Source of the DNA: Rhineura floridana
Taxonomy: Eukaryota; Chordata; Lepidosauria; Squamata; Rhineuridae
Reading direction: 5' to 3'
Length of the DNA: 64,000 nt
Assembly: GCF_030035675.1 (NCBI RefSeq)
Contig: NC_084495.1
Span: 11,129,001-11,193,000, forward strand
This document shows positions 42,937 to 53,241 of this stretch, in pieces. The notes under the pieces were generated by a model. It was not told the origin of the DNA. It ran no database searches and saw only the letters and a program-made list of their open reading frames with translations. Every line of letters starts with the position of its first letter. Position 1 is the stretch's first letter. Both the position numbers and the translations under genes were made by a program.

Positions 42937-43047
42937 TAACAAATAAAATTTTATTATTATTATTTATTATTGTTCTATCAGATCTGTTTAGTTGCTTATC
43001 GCCCATTCATTCATTCCCTACAAATTGGAGCATCTTTATGTCACAAC

Positions 43048-43489
43048 GAGGAACCGAAGGATCTGTCCATTTTCCTTCTTGCTGTTTCTCATTTTTCCCA
43101 ACTTAAATCCAGTTGTCCACCTTTCTGCAGTAATTTGCAAAACAAAAATATCAATCGTCATGAAAATTCTTCAGCATTTGAATGCGAATTTCTCCTAATA
43201 AATGCATTTGCCTGCAGTTCTGACAAATGCGCACATTTTTGCATGCAACTTCTCTTAACAGAATGCATTTTTGAATGTTATTTTCACTAATATGTTCATT
43301 TGTATGCACATTTTCTCCTAATACAGGCATTTTTCTAGACACTGTTTGGAGAGCCGCATTGCAAAAATAGGATAATTATACATTTTGAAGGAAGGCTGTG
43401 TTTCACTTTTCATATTGTTTTGAAAAATGTGGATTTGATAGATATTGCTTTAAATGCAAACGGAACCAATTCCCCCCCCCCCATCCGTA
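43048..43489 (+). mobile_element. TAGGGATGG-family hAT-like element, copy with clear duplication
   Basis: The flanking octamers GTCACAAC (43040-43047) and GTCACAAA (43490-43497) match at 7 of 8. The interior (CTGTTTCTCATTTTTCCCAA, GTCATGAAAATTCTTCAGC, CTAGACACTGTTTGGAG) matches 3778-4222. Confidence 0.85.
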
Positions 43490-43499
43490 GTCACAAATC

Positions 43500-44275
43500 T
43501 TACATCACTCTTTTTGCACCTTGCTTTGCTTCACAAATTGCTGGCTAATAAATAAGCAAAGAAGGAAAAGAAACTCCAGATACAAAAGCCTGTCTTTACA
43601 AGGGCATTTCAGACAGGAACAGCCAAAGTTTTTGGCCAGCAGAGCTGTGTGTTGAAAATTGCTGTTCCTTTCCAAAACACCCTTGTACATTCCAGGACAT
43701 CAGAGCTCCTCTTACACTAAACAACAGCACATATTTAATTTGGCTCTTCCATATTGATATTCAGTTGCTTTCTGCCACAAAAATGAAGCATAATTGGACT
43801 CATTCAGCATTGTGTATCTTTAGCTTGCATTTATGCTTGTTGGTGGAATGTCAAAATCAGATGGCCAAAAAAAGGGGAAAGGTCTGGATGTGGGTTTTTT
43901 TTCTTCTTTTAATTGTTTTCATTTGTTCTGAAGTTATAACTATGAAAACAGACAGAAGAAATTACATGCTGAGAGTCTGCAAAAAAAAAAAGACAACAGT
44001 TTAAAATACTAACATTAGTGGATGAAACCGCTGGAAAGTTGGCTGTGGAAAAGATCGTTCTGTTTATCCTCAGTTAGAAATAGACAGATCAGCCTACCCT
44101 GTCCCCTGTCATTTTCTCTGGCATTTAATCGTGACTGTGCCATCCCATTTTTTGCAGGCTTTTAGAAAGAATGTACGACCAACTTGCGTATAAATTGTAT
44201 GTATTTTTGCACTCATCTCCCCTACATGTATTTTCAGTGCATTGAAAAATACATAACTAAAAATTATACCATTGC
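43500..44275. other. No recognised feature
   Basis: AT-rich anonymous sequence with A-runs. Confidence 0.4.
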
Positions 44276-44285
44276 AATAACTCAC

Positions 44286-44596
44286 TAGGGATGTGGTAGA
44301 ATTCTGCCCAATTCAGATTTGGTATGGAATTTTCCATTAATTTGCTTATTCTCTATTGTTGCAAATCAGATTTTATGCGGTGATTTTCCACTGTTATTTT
44401 CATCTCTAAAATATCGATATTAAGAACGATAATTCCTTAAAAATATCAATTATTAATATCAATATTTTTTGTGAGAGGAAAAAACGGATCAGTAAAACCA
44501 GTGGCTAGTGGACAAAGAGCAAACTCAAATCAATACTGGCCTGTTAGGTCAACAGAATGCTTTTGAACCAGTACTAGCCAATGGATCCCATCCCTA
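44286..44596 (+). mobile_element. hAT-like element, TAGGGATGTGG family, exact 8-bp duplication
   Basis: The octamer TAACTCAC is present at 44278-44285 and 44597-44604. The ends TAGGGATG and CATCCCTA are perfect 8-bp inverted repeats. The 311-bp interior is AT-rich and non-coding. A diverged sister is at 18883-19186. The ends resemble those of the 3778-4222 family, suggesting one transposase served both. Confidence 0.9.
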
Positions 44597-44609
44597 TAAC
44601 TCACTGACC

Positions 44610-45215
44610 TGTATTAGCATATACTATCGTCTAAAATGGAACAGATTGTTATGTGACATATATAAATTTGTTAAACTGGATTTAGGGATGTGGAAGTCAC
44701 TTGCAATTTTAGATGATATTATGTGCTCATACATGTCAATGAGTTATTGCAATAATATAGTTTTAATCATATTTTAGTATGGATTAATGTATTTTCTAGG
44801 GAGGTTGTTTTAATTGTCTGGTATGCAAATAGTCTGAATTGGCTCATGAGGAATAAACTGGGAATTCAATGCACTTTCTACACATTTTCACCATAAAATA
44901 TGTATTTTTGTGTGCACCCTTTTTGAGTATCGAAACAGCATTGAAAAATCCAGAGATGTGCATAATCTGATCAGGAGTTGTGTTCCAGTTCAGCAAGTTC
45001 AGGAACACCATAATGGGTCAGTCTGCAGCAGAAAATGGACCAAACGAATTCGGGCCCCATCCCTGTCTCCAGTGGAACTGCCTGCTCTCCCTCCTCCAGT
45101 GAACAGACTGACCAGGAGGTCCCAGCTTACCAATTTCCCCAAAAGGTTGTATCCTAACCCTCAGAGAACCAAACTAATATCCCCAGCACCTGACAATTTT
45201 AAATTGTCCACAGTG
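44610..45215. other. No recognised feature
   Basis: No confident exon or repeat. The open frame at 44910-45341 runs into the neighbouring repeat and has no motif. Confidence 0.4.
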
Positions 45216-45289
45216 TCCCAGAGTGATTCCCTTGGGGCATTGTGGGTAGTTACAATGATAATCCGGAATCTTTCGTGTGATGCAATGGG

Positions 45290-45690
45290 CAGAGCAGTGG
45301 GGTTGCATTCTACTGAGTTCTACTCAGAGGCGGCCCATTGAAATGAATGGACTTGTTAGTTGTGCCCATTCATTTCACTGGGCCTCCTCTGAGTAGGATT
45401 CAGTTGAATACAACACCATTGCATCACATGAAAGATTCTGGACTAACATATGTTTGTTGTGCCCATTCATCTCAATGGGTGCTATTCAGTGCTAGGCCTA
45501 CTCAGAGTAAACCCACTGAAGTTAATAAACATGAGTAACTTCATTCATTTTAATGAGTCTCCTCTGAGTAGAACTTAGTTGAATACAACCCCATTGCTCC
45601 TTCTAGCTCAGTATTGTCATACACATGATGAACTTAAGTTCATTCGTCTAAAGGGTCTGCTCTGAGTAAAACTAGAATTGGATGCAACCC
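45290..45690. repeat. Cluster of CCTACTCAGAG / CCCATTGAA palindromic repeats
   Basis: TTCTACTCAGAGGCGGCCCA, CCCATTCATTTCACTGGGCC, CCTCTGAGTAGGATTCAG, CCCATTCATCTCAATGGG, and CCTCTGAGTAGAACTTAG occur at short spacing in both orientations, at least three copies in 400 bp. It looks like nested or tandem copies of the small foldback repeat. Confidence 0.65.
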
Positions 45691-45714
45691 AGTCATGCAC
45701 AGATACAGGCCACA

Positions 45715-46052
45715 TTCTCACCATATTTTACTATTCCATTCCACTGTTATTCCACTTCAAACAGCCATAGCTTCCCCCAAAGGATCCTGGGAAGTGTAAT
45801 TTGTAAAGAGTGTTGAGAGCTGAGAGACTTCCATTACCCCTAACAGAGCTACACTTTCTAAAGTGGTTTAACAATCACTCCCTCTTCCCAGAGAACTCTG
45901 GCAACTGTAGTTCTGTGAGGGGAATCTAGGTCTCCTAACAACTCCCAGCCCCCTTCACAAACTACCCTTCCCAGGATTCTTTGGGGGAAAGAATGACTGT
46001 TTAAAGTGGAATAAATAGTGGAATAAATAAATATACGGTATGAATGTGGCCA
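45715..46052. mobile_element. Foldback MITE (CTTCCCCCAAAGGATCCTGG family)
   Basis: The arms GGATCCTGGGAAGTGTAA and TACCCTTCCCAGGATTC pair, as do the ends ACATTCTCACCATATTT and GTATGAATGTGG. It belongs to the family at 11728-12062. Confidence 0.65.
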
Positions 46053-46409
46053 TGGTCTCCTCTGCTGGAGAATGTATGGGCCATAGCCAATCAGGAGCCC
46101 TGCACATGCAACCAGAGCTGCACTTTCAAGGCAATCTCACTCTCTCAACAGTCTTGGGACCGAGACCAAGAAACACAGGATGGGTTGGGGCAGGCAGAGG
46201 TAGGCTTGCTTCTCAATGGCTGGAGTCACCAAGGGCAGCAAGCAGGTTTAACTCCTGTCCCAGTGGTGTAGCTGTGATGGAGTGCAAACCTTTGCTTTCT
46301 CCCTTAAAAGTGAATACCTTCCATTTATTCTTTAGAGGGTGGGAATTAAATCCTATTCCTCTGGAAAGTGCTACAGCTAAGGCAAAACCCATTCTTCTCT
46401 TTAGAAGGG

Positions 46410-46568
46410 GAAGGGCCATAGCTCGGGGTCAAGCAGTTGCTATGCATGCAGAAAGTTCCAGGTTCAATCCCTGTCATCTCCAGGTAGGGCTGAATTTCTG
46501 GAGAGCTGCTGGCAGTGAGTATAGACAACGCTGAGCAAGGTGGACCTCTGGTCTAATGCAGTATAAGG
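46410..46568 (+). mobile_element. tRNA-derived SINE, most complete copy, 3' end displaced
   Basis: AGGGCCATAGCTCGGGGTCA (A box), CAGGTTCAATCCCTGTC (B box), CAGGTAGGGCTG, GAGAGCTGCTGGCAGTGAG and GGTCTAATGCAGTATAAGG are in order. The last 26 bp lie at 47238-47263, beyond a 669-bp insertion. Confidence 0.8.
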
Positions 46569-47237
46569 CTGCTTTCAGACAGGGCGCTTATTGTGTTACT
46601 TTAAATGGATTAAAAAGGTAGTGCTTCTGTCCCGATTTCTAAAATCCCTTTCACACTGCAGTACCAGTTGTGTTAAGGAACAGCAGCTTTTTCAGCCAAT
46701 GTACCTGCATTTGGCGCAACTGTCTTTCACACGGTGGAATGAACATCTTGTTTTCGTCCCTCACCCATTAGACACATGCGCACTGTTCCTCACTGTGTAG
46801 GAGGTCTAAGATCTCGTCCCATCGCCATGCAAGCCCTCTCCCTTTAGCATCCGAATTTTGAAATTCATTTAGTTGTATAGACACGAGTGTGTGGGGGAAA
46901 TGGTGCCACTACCTGAGCCAATGCCAGAATACCGGTACAATTTTTGTCAGGCAAATAAACCCCGTGTGACTAAAGGGCAGGAATGCACTGCATGCTGGGA
47001 TGCCTATGACGAGAGTGGCTACAGCTAGCGAAAAACTCCCATGATTTTCAGGGTTCCCAGCCTTTCTAACAGATTTTTTCTGGTATCATTTCTCAAGGAA
47101 ATTTGTGCTAAACTTGCACTACATTCCATTAAAATTTTGGAGCTAGCTTGTACATCATGTGAAAGACCAAATATAATGTGCAAATTATCAGGTAAGAAAT
47201 TGTCAGAATAACAGAATAAAGTGCAGTGTGAAAGCAG
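46569..47237. mobile_element. Non-autonomous DNA transposon, CTGCTTTCA ends, inside a SINE
   Basis: The ends CTGCTTTCAGAC and GTGTGAAAGCAG are inverted repeats (11 of 12 bp). The flanks (GTATAAGG before, CTTAAGGC after) contain a repeated TAAGG, and joined together they restore the SINE. It has no open frame with a known motif. Confidence 0.75.
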
Positions 47238-47263
47238 CTTAAGGCAGCTTTCTATGTTCTTAG
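47238..47263 (+). mobile_element. tRNA-derived SINE, displaced 3' end
   Basis: CTTAAGGCAGCTTTCTATGT, then TCTTAG, completes the SINE begun at 46410. Confidence 0.7.
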
Positions 47264-47299
47264 AAGCAACTGAAATATGGCGAGTTAGAGTATCAGACT

Positions 47300-47545
47300 A
47301 GGAGGGCCGGGGTGACTTCTTGCTCTTTTAGATGTGGCAACCATTCTGCCATGACCTCACAGCAGCCATTTTGTGTTATACCAGGACCCCATGACAGCCA
47401 TGATATGCCACACCCATGTGGCAGCCATCTTGTAATATGATTCTCCCCCCATCCCATGGCAGCCATATTGTGACTGCCGCCCACAGCACTTTCTCAAAAT
47501 TCCAAATGTGCCCACTGGCCAAAAAAAGGTTGGCAACCCTTGGAA
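47300..47545. mobile_element. hAT-like element, 3' half (2010-2480 family)
   Basis: Repeated GCAGCCATTTTGTG, GATATGCCACACCCATG and a CACTGGCCAAAAAAAGGTTG end match 39230-39465. Confidence 0.5.
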
Positions 47546-47606
47546 TAGGGAAATATTCTTAATAACCCATGCTTTCTGGTACCCAGGGACGCCCCTGCTA
47601 TTAAAC

Positions 47607-47740
47607 CAGTGTCAACTTTGGCTCCCCAGATGTTGTTGGGCTACAACCCCCATGATCCCTTGACCAGTGGCTAAGCTGACTGAAGATTGTAGGAGTTGTA
47701 GTCCAAGACCATCTGGAGACATAAGACTGAAAAACAGTAG
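47607..47740. mobile_element. Palindromic hAT-like MITE
   Basis: GCTCCCCAGATGTTGTTGGG...CTACAACCCCCATGATCC against GTAGGAGTTGTAGTCC. Same family as 5937-6074. Confidence 0.65.
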
Positions 47741-47836
47741 ATGAGGCATCCACCTCAGGCAGCAAATGCCAGGGAATTGGAGAGCAGCAGGGGGGTGTTG
47801 GGAGACAGAGCTGTGTGTGCTCCACATGATCTGCCT

Positions 47837-48240
47837 TAGAATCATAGAACTGGAAGGGGCCTACAAGGCTTTTGAGTCCAGCCCCCCCCCCCCGCTCAAT
47901 GCAGGAATCTGAGTTGAAGTATACCCAACATGTGGCCAGCTGCCTCTTGAAGGTCTCCAGGATTGCAGAGCCCATCACATCCCTAGGTAATTGGTTCCAT
48001 TGTCGTACCGCTGTAACAGTTAGGAAGTTTTTCCTGATGTTCAGCTAAAATCTGGCTTCCTGCAACTTGAGCCCATTATTCTGTGTCTGGGATGATCGAG
48101 AAGAGATCCTGGCCCTCCTCTGTGTGGCAACCTTTTAAGTACTTGAAGAGTACTATGATATCTCCCCTCAGTCTTCTCTTCTCAAAGCTAAACGTGTCTC
48201 TCTTCATAGGGCTTTGTTTCCAGTCCCCTGATCATTATCT
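47837..48240 (-). mobile_element. CR1 LINE 3' end
   Basis: Reverse sense: it starts TAGAATCATAGAACTGGAAG (the CR1 terminus), then CCTCTTGAAGGTCTCCAGG, GTTAGGAAGTTTTTCCTGAT and the CTTCTCTTCTCAAAGC block. It is the same 3' region as 31170-31571 in the opposite direction, about 15-20% different by eye. Confidence 0.85.
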
Positions 48241-48455
48241 TGCACCCCATAAAGTAGCCTGCTGTCTTCAGGTGCAGCGAAGGATGCTATCTTGTCACCA
48301 GTGTAGAAAAAAAAATTAGCTATCAGTCTGGCTGGTTTCTGGATGTGTAATAATTCTGGCAATTTATTTGTATTTTGCTTTTCAGCTAAAAAGCCCCCAA
48401 ATGGTTGAAGAGCATTTTAAATGAAGACACAACAGTACAATAAAATGTCGTAGAT

Positions 48456-48925
48456 CAGGAGTTCTCAATCTGTGGTCCACGGACTGCCAGTGGTCCACAG
48501 ACTTCATTCAGGTGGACCATGGCATGCCTGTGGATTTGTGGTTGAGGGTGGCACATCCATCACATTAAACATATTGATTTTTAATTGCATTTTTGTTGCT
48601 TCTTTTATATCCTATATTGCATTTTATCGTATTGCAATCTGTATTCTATGGGATTCAAATGGTAATACAAAAAAGAAGGAATAAAAATACACTTAAAAGT
48701 CATAGAGCATCAAGCACAGCACATTGCAATTGCTACAACGGTATTCGGCTTGAGTCCCCTGTTATCTGTCTATGCCATTGTTGTTCTATGTTTGTAATTT
48801 TCTATATTTCAAGTTAAAAGTTTATTTTTTAAAAAAGAAAAAAATTGCTACAGCAGGCAGACAAATCATTAAGTGGTCTGCCAAGACCTTCGGCAATTTT
48901 CACACGCTTGGGGGGAGCAAGGGTT
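48456..48925. mobile_element. hAT-like element (2488-2826 family), with an internal insert
   Basis: CAGGAGTTCTCAATCTGTGG at the left, then GGTGGACCATGGCATGCC, a GATTTTTAATTGCATTTTTG block that is the reverse of 2660-2780, and CATTAAGTGGTCTGCCAAGA near the right. About 120 bp near 48720-48840 have no counterpart in the sister. Confidence 0.55.
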
Positions 48926-48964
48926 TAGGAGCCTTCCTATGCTAGAGTGATTTTGCCAACCCTG

Positions 48965-49374
48965 TATTTACCCGTTTGCTGCGCTCAACGTCGAAGGCCC
49001 TTCTCCGGGTTCCAACTCACAAGGAGGCCCGGAGAGCAACAATGAGATCTAGGGCCTTCTCGGTGGTGGCCCCCGAATTATGGAATGCCCTCCCTGACGA
49101 GATACGCCTGGCGCCTTCTTTGATATCTTTTCGGCGCCAGGTAAAGACCTACCTCTTTGCCCAGGCATTTTAGTCTTGTTTTAATTTTAATGTTATAGTT
49201 AATTAATTGTAATTTTTATTAATTTTGTCTTAATCTGTTTTTAATGTGTTTTATATTTATATGTTGTATTCACATTCGCTGGTTTTAAATGTGTTTTTAT
49301 CCTGTTGTACACCGCCCTGAGATCCTGTTGCTATAGGGCAGTCTAAAAGTGCAATAAATAATAATAATAATAAT
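48965..49374 (+). mobile_element. L2 LINE 3' end
   Basis: A 65-codon frame (48976-49173) gives the L2 C-terminus: RSRAFSVVAPELWNALPDEI, then FRRQVKTYLFAQAF and stop. A 3' UTR follows, with the ACACCGCCCTGAG...AGGGCAGT hairpin and an AATAATAAT tail. Fairly young, strongly 5' truncated. Confidence 0.88.
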
Positions 49375-49379
49375 ATCTC

Positions 49380-49810
49380 ACATGCTTAGGAACTAGAACC
49401 CTGTACAGATAATAACTATTTTTCTTTTAAAAAGGCAAGTTTACCTCAGGTAAAATAATCAAGGGTGCTCTCAACAGCCCCATTCTAACTACTCAGGGCT
49501 AATGGGGGTGCCTTGTCTTTTCCCTCAGAAGCAAAATATTCGGGCCAGCCCCACTGGCACCCTTAATTTCACCTGAAATTGGGAGCTGCTCAATGAAAGC
49601 AGGTTAGCGACCAGCTTGTTCTTGTCATTGTTTATACAATACTGCCATCTAGCAACTGGCTTCCAGAACAGTGCTTGAAAGTTCATCTAAAAACAAATGC
49701 AGTTTTTACTCATTTCTGTGGTTTCTTTTCTCTCTCTCCACTTTTGTATTTAAGGCTGCCATCTTGTGCACACTTAGCTGAGAGTAAGCCCTACTGAACA
49801 TAATAGTTGT
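49380..49810. other. No recognised feature
   Basis: Unassigned, ending in a small ACTTAGCTGAGAGTAAGCCC palindromic repeat fragment. Confidence 0.4.
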
Positions 49811-49812
49811 TT

Positions 49813-51133
49813 CAGAAGATTATAAAGCAGATTATAAAGCAGTTGATCTGTAAGCACCTTGAAAACAATGCAGTGATTACTAGGAGCCAATATGGATTTA
49901 TGAACAACAAATCCTGCCAAACTAATCTTATCTCATTTTTTGATTGGGTAACCTCCCTTGTAGACTGTGGGAATGCTGTGGATGTAATATATCTCAACTT
50001 CAGCAAAGCTTTTGACAAAGTCCTCCATGATATTCTGATTAGCAAGTTAGCTAAATGTGGGCTGGATGGAACAACTATCAGGTGGATTCACAGTTGGCTC
50101 TAGAATCGTACTCAAAGGGTACTTATCAATGGTTCCTACTCAAACTGGGCGGAAGTAACAAGTGGGGTACCACAGGGCTTAGTCCTGAGCCCAGTGCTTT
50201 TCAACATTTTTATTAACGACTTGGATGAGGAGGTACAGAGCATGCTTATCAAATTTGCAGATGATACAAAATTGCAGAGCACAGCTAATACCATGGAAGA
50301 CAGAAAGAAAATTCAAAGGGCCCTTGATAGGCTGGAGCATTGGGCTGAAAACAACAGAATGAAATTCAACAGGGATAAATGCAAAGATCTACACCTAGGA
50401 AAAAGAAACCAAATGCACAGTTATAAGATGGGGTTGGCTCAGCAATACGACATGTGAGAAGGATCTTGGAATTGTCGTTGATCACAAGCTGAATATGAGC
50501 CAACAGTGTGATGTGGCTACAAAAAGGCAAATGCTATATTAGGCTGCATTAACAGAAGTATAGTTTCCAAATCGTGTGAAGTATTAGTTCCCATCTATTC
50601 AGCACTGGTTAGGCCTCATCTTGAGTACTGCATCCAGTTCTGGTCTTTACACTTCAAGAAGGATGCAGACAAACTGGAACAGGTTCAGAGGAGGGCAAAA
50701 AGGATGATCAGGGGACTGGAAACAAAGCCCTATGAGGAGAGACTGAAAGAACTGGGCATGTTTAGCCTGGAGAAGAGAAGACTGAGGGGAGATAGGATAG
50801 CAGTCTTCAAGTACATAAAAGGTTGTCACATAGAGGAGGGCAGGGATATCTTCTTGATCGTCCCAGAGTGCAGGACACGGAATAATGGGTTCAAGTTGCA
50901 GGAAGCCAGATTTTGATTGGACATCAGGAAAAACTTCCTAACTGTTAGAGCCATACGACAATGGAACCAATGACCTAGAGAGGTAGTGGGCTCTCCGACA
51001 CTGGAGGCATTCAAGAGGCAGCTGGACAGCCATCTGTCGGGAATGCTTTGATTTGGATTCCTGCATTGAGCAGGGGGGTTGGACTTGATGGCCTTATAGG
51101 CCCCTTCCAACTCTACTATTCTATGATTCTATG
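49813..51133 (+). mobile_element. CR1 LINE, 5' truncated (copy B)
   Basis: The reverse-transcriptase frame is open in two long pieces: 49807-50103 (TRSQYGFMNNKSCQTNLISF, then VIYLNFSKAFDKVLHDILIS, which carries the first catalytic Asp region altered to Asn-Phe) and 50194-50457 (MLFNIFINDLDEEVQSMLIK, FADDTKLQ, the FADD box). A stop after HSWL (50103) and a frame break near 50457 inactivate it. The end is the ATTCTATGATTCTATG terminal repeat. The coding part differs from copy A at about one position in ten, but the last 322 bp are nearly identical. Confidence 0.92.
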
Positions 51134-51205
51134 AAACTGCAAATGTGATTTATTTGGCTTTAAATGCAAACTGAATTTGATGCCCCGTCCCCATTCCTAT
51201 AGGTG
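51134..51205 (+). mobile_element. TAGGGATGG-family fragment after CR1 copy B
   Basis: TTTATTTGGCTTTAAATGCA through CCGTCCCCATTCCTATAG is the 3' end of that hAT-like family, so this CR1 copy lies in or against such an element. Confidence 0.65.
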
Positions 51206-51209
51206 ACCA

Positions 51210-51640
51210 ATTAATTGATTGATCGATTAATAATTACTACTACTAACTTACAGCCATTTATAGCATATCTCTGTGTTTTCAAAGCCACAGAAAGCCATAA
51301 TATGGCTGCAATGAGAGAGTTACAGTAGCACATTCCATGTTTTATTTTACTTGTTTATTAAAAATTGTGTCCCAGTTTTACTCCAACCATGAAACCCAAA
51401 GCGGGTAACAGCAGAACTTTATAACACATATCCGTCAAAACAAGAAAACAACAGCCAAATATTATGGTAAAGGAGAAAAGGCATAATCAGAATAACCACT
51501 AAAATGATAGTAGCGGAAGAGTCACAACAGCTCCTGGAGAAAAGGACAAGTTTATACAAATAAGCAAAAAGTATGAAGTATGAGGTGGCAACTCTCGGGA
51601 GAGCTCTTCAGAGTCTGGTCACCACAATCTTTTATAGCAC
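51210..51640. other. No recognised feature (weak LINE-tail-like sequence)
   Basis: The stretch TTTTATTTTACTTGTTTATT then CCCAGTTTTACTCC...AAAGCGGGTAACAG resembles a worn reversed LINE tail. Otherwise nothing is recognised. Confidence 0.35.
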
Positions 51641-51644
51641 AGTG

Positions 51645-52090
51645 CAGGGATGGATGGACCTGTCTATTTTGATTTCTCTCAGTTTCTTCTCTCATTTTCT
51701 CAGTCTTAGTTTTCCATGTTTTAACACCAGCTTGTGATTTTTTTATGTCCTTATGAAAATTCATCAGCATTTTAGTCTGGATATCTCGTAATATAAAGGT
51801 TTTTTGAATGTAGGTTTTCCCCATATAATTCATTTTTTGGATGTTATTTTCATTAATATTTTGTTGTTGTTGTTTCATTTTTAAACCACCCATAGCGAAT
51901 AGCTCTCTGGGCGGTGTACAAAAAGATTAAAATACAAAATATCATAATAAAATCAGCCTGGGAAATCAGGCTGGGAAAGTGCCTTGCAAAATTTGGAGAA
52001 CTGAGAATTTCAAAGCATGGCTGTGTTCAGTTCGTGTATGATTTTGGAAAGTGTGAATTAGGTGCATTCACCTTTAAGTGTGAACTAATG
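51645..52090 (+). mobile_element. TAGGGATGG-family hAT-like element with an L2-tail insert
   Basis: Starts AGGGATGGATGGACCTGTC and shares TTATGAAAATTCATCAGC, GCATGGCTGTGTTCAGTTC and GTGTGAACTAATG with the family. A reversed L2 tail (TTTTAAACCACCCATAGCG, CTCTCTGGGCGGTGTAC) occupies about 51860-51950. Confidence 0.7.
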
Positions 52091-52094
52091 AAGG

Positions 52095-52370
52095 CTGCTC
52101 TCTTCATGGCAAATGGGGCACTGCCCCACCAACCTGTCTTGATTCCTTCAAGCCCACCTGCCTGCCTTCCTACTTATAACCAGTCCAGATGGTATAACTG
52201 TGCATCAGCTTCCTCTTCGGTAGTCTTTGCCCTTGTAGAAAATAGCAGGGAGGAGGATGGGGGAACAAACAGAACCAGTTGACTCCGCCTGTCATTGACT
52301 CTGGCTCCTCCCACTGTTGGGCTCTCTGCCTTCTGCCCTACCAATCATAATAGGCACCAGCCACCACTGG
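52095..52370. mobile_element. hAT-like element (GGGGCACTGCCCCACC / CAGCCACCACTG family)
   Basis: GGGGCACTGCCCCACCAACC, TATAACCAGTCCAGATGG, TGTCATTGACTCTGGCTCC and CACCAGCCACCACTGG share order with the copy at 54526-54751. Confidence 0.6.
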
Positions 52371-52379
52371 TGTGGTGAA

Positions 52380-52655
52380 TCAGATGAATCACATTTCTCC
52401 CCCATCCCTAGCCCTGTGTCCCATCCACCATACCTCCAACAATTGGGGAGGGGGCACAAAGCCAGACCTGTAACATTGTTCAGAATACAGGACATAAATA
52501 TGCACATATTCCAACAGAGGCCAGGATGAAATATGTGTTTTATTCATAAAGTTGGCCTGAACCATGGGGGCATGTGTGTCCCTGTAGCTCTTTCTCTCTT
52601 AGAAGACCTTGGGCAACTTTTGCTTGACCCCCCCCCCGAAACAACAATATTTGTT
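52380..52655. other. No recognised feature
   Basis: Unassigned short stretch. Confidence 0.4.
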
Positions 52656-52659
52656 GATA

Positions 52660-53124
52660 ACTGAAAGATCGTCTTACCCCATATATACCCAGTCGATCAC
52701 TGTGCTCTGCAGGTGAGAGCCTCCTGCAGATACCATCTTATCAAGAGGTTCGTTCCACACAACATAGGAAATGGACCTTTAGTGTAGTGACATCCACCCT
52801 TTGGAATTCGCACCCTTTAAATATTAGACAGGCGCCATCTCTGTTATCTTTTCAGCGCCTACTGAAGACCTTCCTCTTTCAACAAGCCTTTTAAGCAGAG
52901 ACCTTATCTGAGTCTGCGTCTGTGTTGGAATTGCTTTTTAAGATTTTTAAATGCTTTTTAAAAAAAAGATGTTTTGAAAGATGTTTTGTTTTAATATATC
53001 TTAAAAGTCTGCTTTTAAGATGTTTTAGCGTGTTTTTAGTGTTTTTACTTGCCGCTCTGGGCTCCTACTGGGAGGAAGGGCAGGATATAAATCAAATAAA
53101 TAAATACATAAACAAACAAACAAA
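52660..53124 (+). mobile_element. L2 LINE 3' end (sister of 38270-38732)
   Basis: CTTACCCCATATATACCCAG, CGATCACTGTGCTCTGCAGG and the ...CTCCTACTGGGAGGAAGGGC hairpin tail align closely with the end of the L2 at 35700-38732. This is an older L2 subfamily than the one at 40010. Confidence 0.85.
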
Positions 53125-53159
53125 CTTTATGCAGGAAAAAAAGGAAAACCACACAGACA

Positions 53160-53237
53160 AACATAGCTCAGTGGCAGAGCATCTACTTTGCTCGCAGAAG
53201 GTCCTGGGTTCAAACACCTGTTCCAGGTAGGGCAAGG
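53160..53237 (+). mobile_element. tRNA-derived SINE head
   Basis: ACATAGCTCAGTGGCAGAGC (A box) and GTCCTGGGTTCAAACACC (B box) with GGTAGGGCAAGG. The remainder is missing. Confidence 0.65.
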
Positions 53238-53241
53238 AGAA

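Larger units (their letters stand above)
40010..42970 (+). mobile_element. L2 LINE, young, 5' truncated, one frameshift
   Basis: The endonuclease and reverse-transcriptase protein is readable almost without damage. A frame open from about 40013 (NARSVVQKTSLIHDVILDEN) runs to 42249, then continues in another frame at 42216-42833. Loss of one G in the run near 42208 explains the switch. The 5' end is cut within the endonuclease domain, and any ORF1 is missing. The 3' UTR ends in a hairpin (42898-42936) and a TTATTATTA-type tail. Codon usage and frame integrity show it is much younger than the L2 at 35700-38732. Confidence 0.93.
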
